DNA of 51,805 bases from an uncultured Psychrobacillus sp. (lineage in GTDB: Bacteria > Bacillota > Bacilli > Bacillales_A > Planococcaceae), in NCBI GenBank assembly GCA_934234185.1, contig CAKQHO010000011.1, forward strand, positions 1 to 51,805, read 5' to 3'. The notes below the pieces were generated by a model. The model had not been told where the DNA came from. It made no database searches and saw only the letters and a program-made list of their open reading frames with translations. Below, piece by piece: positions 1 to 9,651 of the stretch (positions within the stretch are counted from its first letter, which is position 1; each line of letters begins with the position of its first letter). The position numbers and the translations under genes were made by a program.

Positions 1-114
1 CAAGGAAATCCAAAGGATGATTTGCACAGCCTTGGCGGAAGATTTGCTTTACTGACGAAAGGTACGCTAGTAGGGAACCGATATATTCAGGTTCCGACAC
101 CGTGTATGACGTAA
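1..114 (+). CDS. C-terminal end of an unidentified protein (cut by window edge)
   Basis: The frame starting at base 1 is open for 37 codons and ends at TAA 112-114. The tail contains an SLGGRFALLTKGT stretch and ends in VPTPCMT. This reads like real protein and is followed by a good terminator at 229-263, so it is almost certainly the 3' end of a plus-strand gene that starts outside the window. I do not recognise the family with confidence and assign no function. Confidence 0.7.
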   Translation, partial: QGNPKDDLHSLGGRFALLTKGTLVGNRYIQVPTPCMT

Positions 115-228
115 GTGAAAGACAGTTTTTTGTATAAAGTGCACCTGAATGTCTGATGATTTTTCCAGACGAAATGTCAGTACGATTTAACAGATTTTCC
201 GAGTGTATTCCCGATTTTGGGAAGGAAG

Positions 229-263
229 AAAGCGTGGTCCTGTGGGACTGCGCTTTTTTCTTT
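229..263 (+). terminator. Rho-independent terminator
   Basis: A stem AAGCG-TG-GTCC / GGAC-TG-CGCTT, with two internal wobble pairs and a TGTG loop, is followed by a run of six T. It lies 115 bases after the stop of the partial gene at 1-114 and probably ends that transcript. Confidence 0.75.
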
Positions 264-546
264 ATGTTAATGTGTTTATACGCTAAATATTTTGAGTATA
301 TTTTATTAGTAACGAGGAGTGTTCTTTTTAATTTTTTCCTTTCAGTATGGTTTATTCGTTAACAGATAAACACACAAGAAAATTTATTTTGGAGTAAAGA
401 ATTTAATTCGTTAGGTTATTTGTAATAAGGATCAAATTATTTGGTGATTTTAAGGAAAGCCGCGATAGATAAATATGAAACGCTAGGCTCGATAATTTTA
501 CGACACAGTTGAAACAAATTGTTTAGCAAGAAAGCGAGGGAATTAA
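264..546. other. AT-rich intergenic stretch, nothing recognised
   Basis: No coding region with a plausible ribosome site, no strong hairpin and no repeat were found between the terminator and the small gene at 547. The promoter of that gene must lie here, but no convincing -35/-10 pair stands out. Confidence 0.5.
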
Positions 547-726
547 ATGGAGAAATTAAAGAAAACACTTCATGACGAAAATAGTAGTAGGTGGATTGGC
601 GACCCAGATTACTCTTGTTTAACCTGTTCTCACTCTATGAGTACTGACAATAATGAACTAATTTGTGTAGTATATTCTGCACATAAATTGGTTGATGAAA
701 AGCACCTTTGTAAACAGTGGATTTAA
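547..726 (+). CDS. Small four-cysteine protein (59 aa), function unknown
   Basis: ATG 547 is preceded by GCGAGGG about 6 bases upstream, and the frame ends at TAA 724-726. The 59-residue product is hydrophilic, begins MEKLKKTLHDE, and has cysteines at 24, 27, 40 and 55. The first two form a CLTC knuckle. Two CxxC/C...C half-sites suggest a small zinc- or metal-binding fold, which is inference. There is no signal peptide or membrane segment. The spacing to the downstream IS remnant gives no functional hint. The start, ribosome site and amino-acid composition support a real gene, but no family was recognised. Confidence 0.6.
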   Translation: MEKLKKTLHDENSSRWIGDPDYSCLTCSHSMSTDNNELICVVYSAHKLVDEKHLCKQWI

Positions 727-1002
727 TGCATATTTCGTAGAAAGAGTGTCGCAATGAGAGGGGAACATATATCTTTTCAAGAGGAAAAGTAGCTTCTCTG
801 TAGCTGATTTCGTGAAAATCAATTACCCAGAGGATAATATTAATTGCATTCTTAAATAATTGTTCTTTGAATAAATTAAGAAGGCCACACAAAATTCATG
901 TATTAATCACTCCTCTAATTTGTTTTACCTTATATAATTCAAAATATTTGGGGTTAATATTATGAATCACTTTGAACAAAAGATGGTTTCTTCAGTAAAC
1001 AT

Positions 1003-1384
1003 GAGTATTTCTACGATGAACATTATGATAGCTATATTTGCCCGAATAACCAGATGTTACGCTATATAACCACGACGAAAGAAGGATATCGCCAATATAA
1101 ATCAAGCCCAACGGTTTGAGCAAACTGTCCCTTCTTAACAGCATGGACAGTAAGTAAAAATCATACTAAATTGATTCAGCTTCATATTTGGGCAGATTAT
1201 TTAGAAGAAGTCGAACATCTTCGACATCAACAGGAAATAAAATCAATTTATGCAAAACACAAAGAGACGATTGAACGTGTCTTTGCAGATGAGAAAGAAA
1301 ATACTAGTATCTAGAAATGCCTACAAATTTAGATATATCACCACGTGTAAGCATATTCAATCAATGGAAGCTACTGCGTCTTAG
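1003..1384 (+). pseudogene. Remnant of an IS1182-family transposase
   Basis: Reading from 1003, the frame gives a segment typical of the IS1182-type DDE transposase middle region: CPNNQMLRY, then TTTKEGYRQYKS, a cysteine knuckle, KNHTKLIQLH, and the KHKETIERVFADEKE block that carries the last acidic residue. TGA at 1117-1119 replaces the first cysteine of the expected VCxxCP motif. The frame stops at TAG 1312-1314, and a possible continuation in another frame (1319-1384) could be the downstream part. The N-terminal half and both terminal repeats were not found. It is a dead, truncated copy. The family assignment rests on remembered motifs. Confidence 0.75.
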
Positions 1385-1678
1385 TGTGTATAGATATCAA
1401 ACTACAAATAACCTACAATTATTTCCAAGAGGATACATTGCCTGGGGATAAGGTAGTTGGAGAAAACCTAGTGAATAACACACTAATACAGAAAATGGGA
1501 TACATTATTATGAGTAATGAAAATCCTGGTAAAGGTATAGCTGAGAAATACAGTAGCAACTGTAAGGGTTGAGAGGGTGTTCCGGGAAAGCTTTAATTTA
1601 AAAGATATCTAGGAAAAATAGGTGAAAAAGAAATAAAAAAAGTTTTTCATACCTTACAAATGCCATATATTAAATATA
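1385..1678. other. Non-coding or decayed stretch
   Basis: A 62-codon open frame (1384-1572) exists but has no ribosome site and an unremarkable composition. It overlaps the end of the transposase remnant, so it is probably debris. Nothing else was recognised before the terminator at 1679. Confidence 0.4.
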
Positions 1679-1715
1679 AAAACCCGGGAAGCTTAACTTA
1701 TACTTTCCCGGGTTT
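1679..1715 (-). terminator. Terminator of the glutamate dehydrogenase gene
   Basis: A perfect inverted repeat (AAACCCGGGAA / TTCCCGGGTTT) with a 13-base loop lies 16 bases past the stop of the minus-strand gene. On the minus strand it is followed by TTTTTATATTT, giving a good intrinsic terminator. The plus strand also has T-rich flanking sequence, so it may act both ways. Confidence 0.85.
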
Positions 1716-1730
1716 AATATTAACGAAATT

Positions 1731-3110
1731 TTAATACAGCTTCCCTTGTCGATACAATACATTAGACAGCCGAATAACCGCATGGATATAGCAATTTTGA
1801 CGAAGCGGTAATGGATCGCTGAAGTATAGTGGTAGCAGCATGTCCATCGTGGATTTCATTTTATCTAATAGCTGTTTGTATACTTCTTCCTCTGTGTAAA
1901 ACTGTGTTTCACGTCCTTGCAGCCATTCTAGGTAGGACACAATTACCCCACCGGCATTGGCTAGAATGTCCGGTATGATGATAACACCCTTATTACTCAA
2001 GTATTCATCTGCACTCTTTGTGGTTGGGGCATTCGCACCTTCTACAATGATTCGTGCCTTTATATCGGCTTTATTGTCATCATTCAGCTGGTTTTCTAAG
2101 GCAGCAAGGAATAAAACATCGACATCCATCGTCAGAATTTCTTCTCTGCTTAAAATAGAAGCAGTGACTCCGGCTTCTTTTAACTGTTCCTCTGTAGTTG
2201 GGAGGTCTCCCTTATTTTCAGCAGAAAATTGGACGAGCGCCGAAATGTCTAGTCCCTCTTCATGATAAAGCGTAACATTGCGATCGCTTACTGCTACGAC
2301 TTTATTTTGTAAATTAGAGCACTTGGCAGCCTCCAATGCCGTAACAGAGCCTACGTTCCCAAACCCTTGAACCGCTACTCTCAATGTTCGATTGGCATAT
2401 TCCAACAGTGTTTTCGCAAAAGGATTATCAGAGCTAGCTAGCGTTTGCTCATGCTCCTTTGCATAATTGCTGAGCATATAGCGGAAGGTAAAATACACGC
2501 CCTTCCCAGTTGCCTCACGGCGACCTAAGGATCCCCCATTGGCAACGCTTTTTCCTGTAAAGCTGCCAAGGAATGGCTGGCCTTGGTTAATCTTTTTATA
2601 CTCTGCCATCATCCAGTCCATCTCACGGTCCCCAGAACCAACATCTGGTGCCGGTATATCTCGATCGGGCCCAAGTATATCGTTAAAGGATCGAACATAT
2701 TTGATACAAATACGATGGAGCTCCTTGGCGGTAAAATCTTTCGGATTAATGACAATCCCGCCTTTCCCGCCACCGAACGGAACATTATGCAGGGCATTCT
2801 TCAACGTCATCAGAAACGCTAAGTTTATTACCTCATCTTCATTCACCGATTCATGGAAGCGAATCCCACCTTTATACGGGCCAATGGCATCATTATGATG
2901 TACACGATAAGACGGAATTCGAACGACCTCTCCGCTTTCCAAAGGTACCGTTAAAAAGGCCTTATGTATCTTATTAGGCGTAGACAGGATGGCATTTAAT
3001 GAGTTAAACGCCTTCAGTCGCATCTCTCCCTTTAGCTCCGGCAAAAAAGTATCGTTCTCTATTAAAGCGTTCAACGATTGCTTCACAATAGGAATTGTTT
3101 GTTTTTCCAT
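1731..3110 (-). CDS. Glutamate dehydrogenase (Glu/Leu/Phe/Val dehydrogenase family), 459 aa
   Basis: It catalyses reversible oxidative deamination of glutamate to 2-oxoglutarate in the cytoplasm. Family landmarks are visible: the substrate-site PYKGGIRFH around residue 80 with Lys80, GGGKGG with Lys116, the catalytic DIPAPDVGS with Asp156, and the Rossmann GFGNVG at 249-254. The ATG is preceded by GGAGGTG on the minus strand. The protein is longer than the usual 420-430 residues of Bacillus RocG/GudB. Roughly 20 extra residues (about 215-240) sit just before the nucleotide-binding fold, so it appears to belong to another subgroup. NAD versus NADP preference was not determined. It is monocistronic and closes with the terminator at 1679-1715. 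Confidence 0.93.
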   Translation of the reverse strand: MEKQTIPIVKQSLNALIENDTFLPELKGEMRLKAFNSLNAILSTPNKIHKAFLTVPLESGEVVRIPSYRVHHNDAIGPYKGGIRFHESVNEDEVINLAFLMTLKNALHNVPFGGGKGGIVINPKDFTAKELHRICIKYVRSFNDILGPDRDIPAPDVGSGDREMDWMMAEYKKINQGQPFLGSFTGKSVANGGSLGRREATGKGVYFTFRYMLSNYAKEHEQTLASSDNPFAKTLLEYANRTLRVAVQGFGNVGSVTALEAAKCSNLQNKVVAVSDRNVTLYHEEGLDISALVQFSAENKGDLPTTEEQLKEAGVTASILSREEILTMDVDVLFLAALENQLNDDNKADIKARIIVEGANAPTTKSADEYLSNKGVIIIPDILANAGGVIVSYLEWLQGRETQFYTEEEVYKQLLDKMKSTMDMLLPLYFSDPLPLRQNCYIHAVIRLSNVLYRQGKLY

Positions 3111-3391
3111 TTATTCCAGCACCTCCGAAAAATTGTTCATCGCTGTTAGTTATACCCTAAATGAATGGGAAAAAACGTTGGAAATTTCTGAAACGTTGAT
3201 GGATGGAATTTCATTTAAAATAAAAAAATAGATCTTTTAAGGAAAGCAAGTAAGATTCGTTGGAATAAGAAGATATTTTTCCATTTTTTATAATTTTTAT
3301 ATACTTAAAGTATTGCGTTTAGTAAGTTAAAAGGTATAGATGAATTATATAATGGCGGTAAATTAGTTAGGTAAAAACGGAGGTTTGGCAG

Positions 3392-4288
3392 ATGGGAGTT
3401 TTTCGGGGAATTGGGAAAGCAGGGAATTTAGTTATTGGTGGAGCGGCAAAAAGTGGGGTTAAGCTAGTCAGTAAGGCAATATCTACGAAGAATGAAAAAG
3501 TTGGTCGTTATGTAGGTGAATTAGGTGATAGTGTCATCGATGCATCGAAAATAGCGGTAGATTCTTTGGGACAATTTGCAGACGGTACAGTACAAGGTGT
3601 TTATGGAATGATTAAAAAAGATAATTATCACAAGGAACACGGCTGGAGAGATATGAAAGACTCCACAGGACGTACCATAAAGGGCATAGGTTCAGGCATT
3701 ACATACACCGTGAGAAGTACTGGTATTACTCTAAACGGAATACTAAACAACGACAAACAAGAAATTCTTCGCGGCGTCGGGAATCTAGGAAAGGTAGTGG
3801 TAGTGAGTACTTTTGCTATTGGTGTGATCGATATCCTAGATGGAACTGATTCTGCCCAAGCTGAGATGTTGGAGACTCGGAATGATCACCTCTCCGGTTT
3901 AGAGCATTTGGAAACTGGGGTTCCTTTTATAGCCCAAACGATAGAATTGCCAAATGGCGAGTTAATAGAAGGTACCTTCCCCGTGTTTGACTCTCCGTTT
4001 AGTGTTGTATTAGCGGAAGAAATGTATGTAGCAAGCGACAGCACACACTTTCAAATAGCAAACGAAACGCTTTACCTGGCAATACAAGATTCACCTCAGG
4101 TAGCAACAGAATTAGGATTATCCCCCATTGATGTAGAAGCATTGGGTAATGGAATAACTCCAGAAGATTATGTCTGGCACCATCACGAGCAACCTGGGGT
4201 TCTCCAGCTGGTGAACGAAGAGACGCACCAAAATACTGGTCACACAGGTGGCAGAGAAATTTGGGGCGGTGGTAGTGAATATCGGTAA
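3392..4288 (+). CDS. Putative polymorphic toxin with C-terminal WHH-type HNH/Endo VII nuclease domain
   Basis: The protein has 298 residues; ATG has GGAGG 9 bases upstream. Residues 1-150 are glycine-rich and helical, with a hydrophobic stretch near 130-149 and no classical signal peptide. The last 45 residues carry WHHHE (262-266), LQLV, a further His at 279, and GHTGG (283-287). This matches the WHH class of the HNH/Endonuclease VII toxin superfamily, so a DNase or RNase activity is inferred. Such proteins normally have an immunity gene directly downstream. Here 4289-4656 contains only a terminator and promoter-like DNA. The N-terminal delivery region was not recognised as LXG or RHS. It could be an orphan toxin or a housekeeping nuclease. 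Confidence 0.7.
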   Translation: MGVFRGIGKAGNLVIGGAAKSGVKLVSKAISTKNEKVGRYVGELGDSVIDASKIAVDSLGQFADGTVQGVYGMIKKDNYHKEHGWRDMKDSTGRTIKGIGSGITYTVRSTGITLNGILNNDKQEILRGVGNLGKVVVVSTFAIGVIDILDGTDSAQAEMLETRNDHLSGLEHLETGVPFIAQTIELPNGELIEGTFPVFDSPFSVVLAEEMYVASDSTHFQIANETLYLAIQDSPQVATELGLSPIDVEALGNGITPEDYVWHHHEQPGVLQLVNEETHQNTGHTGGREIWGGGSEYR

Positions 4289-4361
4289 CTAAAGGATAAA
4301 TTCTATTTCATACCTGCAGCAGTGTTTAGCTAGTCGGACAAACTCCATACTGTGTCGCAAC

Positions 4362-4410
4362 AATAGCTCTACTATCTCGGATTTTTCTAGATAGAGAGCT
4401 ATTTTTATTT
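4362..4410 (+). terminator. Rho-independent terminator after the putative toxin gene
   Basis: A 15-bp stem with one bulged A (left arm starts AATAGCTCT, right arm ends AGAGCTATT) is followed by TTTATTT. It lies 74 bases after the stop at 4288. Confidence 0.8.
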
Positions 4411-4656
4411 GAGCAGAAGAAATGACGACTTTTTATCTACTTAATCATTTTATGATTAATACTAATGGAGTTTCATGTCCACTTGTGAGAATTAATTTAT
4501 AATAATTTGATCCTATTTTTGATAGTAACTTGTTCTTTTTTGTTTTAATTATTCATTTTATTCTCAATAGATAATATTTAACTAGATAAGTATTTGTGAT
4601 AAATTAGTAGATGGACATTATTTTGGTAATATAACAATTTGAGTGGAGGAATAGAG

Positions 4657-7600
4657 TTGGAGAGTAATAGAAATAGAAGGTTTTGGAGCAGCTTGATTGC
4701 ATGTATGATGTTTTTCGCTTTACTGCTGCCGTTTTCAGCACAAGCTGACGTGCAACAAGCGTTTCCAACCAAAAATCTCGATGAAGGTAAGCTTGCGATT
4801 AAAGCAGCTATTGCGGAGCAAGCTCATATTGCACAAGGAGGACCAAGACTTCATAGAGATCTGCAGAAGGTATCTGGAAATGAGGAAGTAGATGTAATCA
4901 TACATTTGTCCGAAAGACCGGTTGCTTTGGAGCAGGGAATTCAACAGCTCTCTGGTAAAAGCTTGAAAGCTGCTGCAGCTAGAAAGATAGAAAAAAAGGT
5001 AGTTTCTCAGCAGGAGCAGGTAATTACAGACCTAGAGAAAAAGGCTGTCGAGCTTTCTACTCATTACACATACAATACCGTGTTAAATGGCTTTTCAGCG
5101 ACGGTAAAGGCGGATGATTTATCCAAATTATTAGAGGTAAATGGGGTAACATTAATAGAGCCCGATGCTACTGTATATGCCTTAGAAGAAAATATTTCCA
5201 AACAAACGGAAGAATTTCAGAAGAAGGATGGACAGGTAGACGCTGCCATGTCTACAAGTATTGAATTCCTCGGAATTGAAGGGCTTTGGAATGAAGGCTA
5301 TGAAGGACAGGGTGTGAAGGTAGCTGTACTAGACACAGGTATTGACGCAGACCATCCAGAATTTGCAGGGATTTATAAGGGTGGAAAAAACTTTGTCAAG
5401 CATGATGGAAAATACGCTAAGCAAAGAGCCGAGGATGATGCTTCTGAAACGTTGCCGTCTGAACGAGCAGCAGGGGTAGCGGAATTCAATTCGAATGGTA
5501 GCTCGTTCTATACGTCACACGGCACTCATGTTGCTGGGACCATTGCAGCAATCGGTGCGAATAAATACGGAATAAAAGGAATTGCACCAAAGGTAGATCT
5601 TTATGCATATCGTGTATTAGGTGCTTATGGTAGTGGTTCTACATCTGGAATTATTGCTGCAATAGAAGAATCGGTGAAGCAAGAGATGGATATCATTAAC
5701 CTTTCTTTAGGGGGAGGAAGCAATACAGAGGTAGATGCAAGTGCCTTTGCCATCAACAATGCCATGATGGCAGGTGTTATTTCGGTTGTTGCGACAGGAA
5801 ACTCAGGACCAAACCGTGGAACAATTGGCACGCCATCCACTGCACGCTTAGGGATCGCAGTAGGAAATACCACGAATCCAGAAGCGGGTTATACCGCAAA
5901 GATTAATGTGGCAGCGGGAGATTACCGATATTCGAAGACAGCTAATATAATGGCAATGACCTTTGGGGTTGATGTAACTGCTCAACTAAACGGTGAGTAT
6001 GAGCTTGTCTCCATTCCTGGCTTTGGGGATGTAAAGGATTTTGAAGAGGTTGACGTGAATGGCAAGGTGGCACTCATTTCTCGAGGCAGCATTGCATTTG
6101 TCGATAAGATTGCGAATGCCAAAAAGAATGGAGCAGTTGCAACGATTATTAATAATAATGTTGGAACCGATCCTTCTAATGTTGCATTGGGAGATTCCTT
6201 TGAGCTTCTACCAACCTTTGATATTTCTCTACAAGATGGTGATGAGCTTAGAGCAAAGATAGCAGAAGACGAAGCAACTGTGACCTTTACAGAAGTGTAT
6301 AAGGAAATAAGTGCGGGAGATGACGTAAATAGCTCCAGCTCTCGTGGACCTTCCACGCCAAACTTTGACATCAAGCCAGATGTTACAGCGCCTGGAACAA
6401 ATATCATGTCCACGATTCCTATGTACAAAGTAGATTTTCCAGAAGTATCGTATGATCAAGCCTATGATCGTAAAACGGGAACATCCATGGCAACTCCTCA
6501 TATTGCCGGAATTGCTGCGCTGATCAAGCAGGCACATCCAAAGTGGAGTCCGTTTGATGTAAAAGTTGCCTTGTCGAATACGGCTAAGGTATTGGATACA
6601 ACGAAGTATGATGTTTTCTCTCAAGGAGCAGGGCGTGTAAACGCATATGCTGCAGCACATCCAGAAATTCTTGCCTATGCAATGGATAAGGCAGTATTAA
6701 ATGCTGAGGGAGATATAGTTGATAATATCAAAGGAACTGTTACCTTTGGACCGCAAAATCTGAAAGACTCCGATATCGAAGTAACGAAGCAAATTCGTGT
6801 GAAGGATATTACAGGCAACGGTGGAACCTACCAGGTCTCGGTAGAAGTAAACAAAGGATTTGGAGACGCTAAAGTAACGGTGGATACCCCTTCATTTGTA
6901 TTAGATGGGGAGCAGGATATACAGGTTACGTTAACTGCTTCTCAGGCAGAAGCAAAGGTCGGAGATGAAATCCAAGGTTTTATTTATATCCAAAAGGATG
7001 GTGTGGAAGTCTCTTTACCATTTGCTGCTGACTTCAGTGGTATTCCTGTAGAGATACAAAATTTAAAAATCTCTGAACCCGATCTTTCTTTTGACGGAGA
7101 TGGCGTAAAGGATTCGGCAATATTATCCTTTAAGACAACTGGAGAAATGAAACAATTTAACGTGGAGCTATGGGATATACAAAACCCAGAGGGCGGACTA
7201 TTTGAGGATGGCTATATTGGCTATCTTACTGCACCACAAGAACTGCAGGCAGGTAGCTATGCGCTAGATATCACTGGTTCTTATACTCCTTGGGGTAGCA
7301 CACGGCAAGTGCCTATTCCCGACGGTCTATATACCATTGACCTAAGCGGCAGCACAGCAACTGGTATTGTTTCAGAATATGTTGGACCGGTAATTGTGAA
7401 GACGACCAAGCCAAAAGTAGAGGCTTCCTATTTTGACGGAACGCTGGAAGGACAAATTACAGACAAGTATATTGATTACAACGAGATATTAGCAGAATAC
7501 AGCCTAGACTATGACTTACATAGCAAGCTATCAGCTTCCTATATAATGGAACGCTCTGATGGCACTTCTGTAACAGAACAAATAGTAATAGAAGAGGATG

Positions 7601-8613
7601 GTTCATTCTCCGTCCCTGTTGTGGCTGGTAATAGTAGCCTGCTAAAAATAGTCGTGACAGATGCTGCTGGGAATAGCACAGAAAAAGTGATTGATCCAGA
7701 GGAAGAGTTAAAAGTAGAGGATGTAACTTTAGCTGTGGGGGAAACAAAGCACTTAGCAGTGAAGTACTCCAGTAATGATACAAATGAAGTAGATATAACA
7801 GAAGAAGCAACCTATACAGTGGCTGATGCAGCAATTGCAACGGTAACGGCAGCAGGCAAGGTTACAGGAGTTTCTGCAGGTCAAACAACTATCAAGGTTT
7901 CCTATCGAAGTTTGGAGAAAACTGTTGCAGTAGAAGTTACTGCACCGGCAACACCACCTGGAAATGTTGGTACTCCTCCAGTGATTCCGCCTGGACATGG
8001 AGGCTTACCAGTACCAGCTGAACCTGTTCCGGCACCGGCACAACCAGAAAAACCGACAGCCCCTGTATTACCAGAGTTCAAAGATGTAAAAGGGCATTGG
8101 GCAGAAAGCTATCTGCAGCAAGCAGCTTCTCTTGGAATCATCAAGGGCTACGAGGATGGTACAGTTAAACCTAATGCACCGTTGACTAGAACTCAAGCAG
8201 TATCTATCATGATACGCGCTCTTGGAATACAAACAGACAAGGTTGCCCCATTTAGCGACATAAACAACTATGCAGCTGCCACTCAAAAGGAAATTGCAGC
8301 AGCATATCATTATGGCATCATTAAAGAAAACGACGGCAAATTCCGTCCGGGTAATAAAGTAACTCGTGCACAGCTGGCATTAATGCTTCAACGTGCATAT
8401 GAAGTGAAAGCCGGCCACACATATAGAGCTAGCAGCACTGCCCCATTCACTGACTTCGGTGGGTACGACCAAGAAGCCATTGATGCAATCTCTATGCTAT
8501 ATGAATTACAAATCGTATCTGGAAACGAAGGCATGTACATGCCGACACAAGCTACGACTCGTGCCCATATTGCCAAAATGATAGTGAACTTTCTAGCGGA
8601 AATAGAGGATTAA
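4657..8613 (+). CDS. Cell-surface subtilisin-like serine protease with three SLH domains (1318 aa)
   Basis: A secreted S8 peptidase anchored to the cell wall or S-layer. The start is set at TTG 4657 because GTGGAGGA ends 6 bases upstream; an in-frame TTG at 4639 lies before that site. Order: signal peptide (about 1-31, ending SAQA), inhibitor I9 propeptide (about 60-160), and a subtilase domain with catalytic Asp226 (VLDTGID), His291 (SHGTHVAG), oxyanion Asn382 and Ser610 (GTSMATPH). A PA-like insert lies near 420-520, followed by beta-sandwich repeats, a Big_2-like domain (about 1018-1098), a Pro-rich linker, and SLH domains from 1141 to the end. It resembles Vpr-type minor extracellular proteases with added wall anchoring. 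It is monogenic, with a terminator at 8628. Confidence 0.95.
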   Translation: MESNRNRRFWSSLIACMMFFALLLPFSAQADVQQAFPTKNLDEGKLAIKAAIAEQAHIAQGGPRLHRDLQKVSGNEEVDVIIHLSERPVALEQGIQQLSGKSLKAAAARKIEKKVVSQQEQVITDLEKKAVELSTHYTYNTVLNGFSATVKADDLSKLLEVNGVTLIEPDATVYALEENISKQTEEFQKKDGQVDAAMSTSIEFLGIEGLWNEGYEGQGVKVAVLDTGIDADHPEFAGIYKGGKNFVKHDGKYAKQRAEDDASETLPSERAAGVAEFNSNGSSFYTSHGTHVAGTIAAIGANKYGIKGIAPKVDLYAYRVLGAYGSGSTSGIIAAIEESVKQEMDIINLSLGGGSNTEVDASAFAINNAMMAGVISVVATGNSGPNRGTIGTPSTARLGIAVGNTTNPEAGYTAKINVAAGDYRYSKTANIMAMTFGVDVTAQLNGEYELVSIPGFGDVKDFEEVDVNGKVALISRGSIAFVDKIANAKKNGAVATIINNNVGTDPSNVALGDSFELLPTFDISLQDGDELRAKIAEDEATVTFTEVYKEISAGDDVNSSSSRGPSTPNFDIKPDVTAPGTNIMSTIPMYKVDFPEVSYDQAYDRKTGTSMATPHIAGIAALIKQAHPKWSPFDVKVALSNTAKVLDTTKYDVFSQGAGRVNAYAAAHPEILAYAMDKAVLNAEGDIVDNIKGTVTFGPQNLKDSDIEVTKQIRVKDITGNGGTYQVSVEVNKGFGDAKVTVDTPSFVLDGEQDIQVTLTASQAEAKVGDEIQGFIYIQKDGVEVSLPFAADFSGIPVEIQNLKISEPDLSFDGDGVKDSAILSFKTTGEMKQFNVELWDIQNPEGGLFEDGYIGYLTAPQELQAGSYALDITGSYTPWGSTRQVPIPDGLYTIDLSGSTATGIVSEYVGPVIVKTTKPKVEASYFDGTLEGQITDKYIDYNEILAEYSLDYDLHSKLSASYIMERSDGTSVTEQIVIEEDGSFSVPVVAGNSSLLKIVVTDAAGNSTEKVIDPEEELKVEDVTLAVGETKHLAVKYSSNDTNEVDITEEATYTVADAAIATVTAAGKVTGVSAGQTTIKVSYRSLEKTVAVEVTAPATPPGNVGTPPVIPPGHGGLPVPAEPVPAPAQPEKPTAPVLPEFKDVKGHWAESYLQQAASLGIIKGYEDGTVKPNAPLTRTQAVSIMIRALGIQTDKVAPFSDINNYAAATQKEIAAAYHYGIIKENDGKFRPGNKVTRAQLALMLQRAYEVKAGHTYRASSTAPFTDFGGYDQEAIDAISMLYELQIVSGNEGMYMPTQATTRAHIAKMIVNFLAEIED

Positions 8614-8627
8614 CGATTGACGACGGA

Positions 8628-8667
8628 ACTACCGACAAACTCCTGGAGCTTGTCGGTAGTTTTTTTA
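8628..8667 (+). terminator. Rho-independent terminator of the subtilisin gene
   Basis: A perfect 11-bp stem ACTACCGACAA / TTGTCGGTAGT with an 11-base loop is followed by seven T, 14 bases after the stop codon. Confidence 0.92.
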
Positions 8668-8969
8668 TATGTTGAGTGATGAGGTTGTTCTAGTTACTTG
8701 CGGTTTAGGTAGATTTATTTTCGAAAGTGATAGGATTACTTGCAGTTATGCAAATGAAGGACTTTCAATTAGTGCTATTTATTTCCTAGGATTTACAAAT
8801 AACGACTTTTTACTTACAAAAACATGGCATATTTCATCTTTTTCCCATTAAAAAAACTTTTTGTATAATCTAATTTTTATAAAAAATTGTAAATTAATTT
8901 ACTTTTAAGAAGGTATTTTATCATATGGTGGAGAATAATGTAGTATACACAGATAAAGGGGGAGAAGAA
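8668..8969. other. Intergenic stretch, no recognised element
   Basis: AT-rich DNA between the terminator and the next gene. A 60-codon open frame (8669-8851) begins inside the terminator tail and lacks a ribosome site, so it is not counted as a gene. Confidence 0.5.
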
Positions 8970-9641
8970 TTGATTCAACGTGCAAAGGTAAGCAAGAAGT
9001 ATACTGTCTATGGGAAGTATGGGGAGCTATTAGTTGGCGGTAGAGTAGAACAAACAAGGCCAGAGTCACATATATGTAGTGGCTATGATTTGCAGCTAAC
9101 GGAAGTGTTGAAGAAGGAAGCGGATGCGGTAATGATTTTATTAAATCCAGGTAAAAAAGTTCCACTCTTCGATTTTGAAGCTGGTGGATGGAAGAAAACC
9201 GTACCAGATTTAACGCAGGCGCAGCTTATCCTGCTAATGGAAGAAATGCAATGGAAGAAGCTAACGATTCTTAATCTCTTTGATATCTGTGTTGGTAAGG
9301 TGGAGGATTTTAATTTGCTCCTAAAGATTTGTGAACGTACGTATATTGCTCACTCTCTCTTTTTAAAAGACCCCCTAAGGTGGAAGAAAGAGATTGCTTC
9401 TGCTAAAAGGCTGCTATTCGGCTGGGGAGCAAGACCGGAAGCACGAAAACTGGCGAGTGAATGTGGATTGTCACCTCAGGAAGGCATCCTGCCAAAACAT
9501 GGCAAGCAGCCGATTGCTGTCTGGGATGAGAAAAAGGGCTATCCAAAGCATCCGTTCCAATACAGTCCGGTGAAATGTGAACAGTGGCTAGTCGGTATGG
9601 TTGAGGCTATGAAAAAGAATGCAGTAGAAGCGCCAATCTAA
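8970..9641 (+). CDS. DUF1643-like protein of unknown function
   Basis: TTG 8970 is chosen as start because AAAGGGGGAG lies 5-6 bases upstream; an in-frame ATG at 8925 has only a distant weak site and would add 15 unremarkable residues. The 223-residue product contains LLNPG, a central LTILNLFD segment, and FGWGARP (G-W-G before a helix). Together these resemble DUF1643 proteins, often found next to restriction or phage genes but biochemically uncharacterised. No membrane segment or signal is present. It is followed by a hairpin at 9652, so probably monocistronic. The family call is from memory. Confidence 0.7.
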   Translation: MIQRAKVSKKYTVYGKYGELLVGGRVEQTRPESHICSGYDLQLTEVLKKEADAVMILLNPGKKVPLFDFEAGGWKKTVPDLTQAQLILLMEEMQWKKLTILNLFDICVGKVEDFNLLLKICERTYIAHSLFLKDPLRWKKEIASAKRLLFGWGARPEARKLASECGLSPQEGILPKHGKQPIAVWDEKKGYPKHPFQYSPVKCEQWLVGMVEAMKKNAVEAPI

Positions 9642-9651
9642 TAAATAGCTT

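Noticed and set aside
156..362. 68-codon open frame
   Set aside because: It spans the terminator at 229-263 and has no ribosome site.
635..892. Minus-strand 85-codon open frame
   Set aside because: It overlaps the better supported small gene at 547-726 and lacks a ribosome site.
8669..8851. 60-codon open frame after the subtilisin terminator
   Set aside because: It begins in the terminator tail, with no ribosome site and no recognisable sequence.
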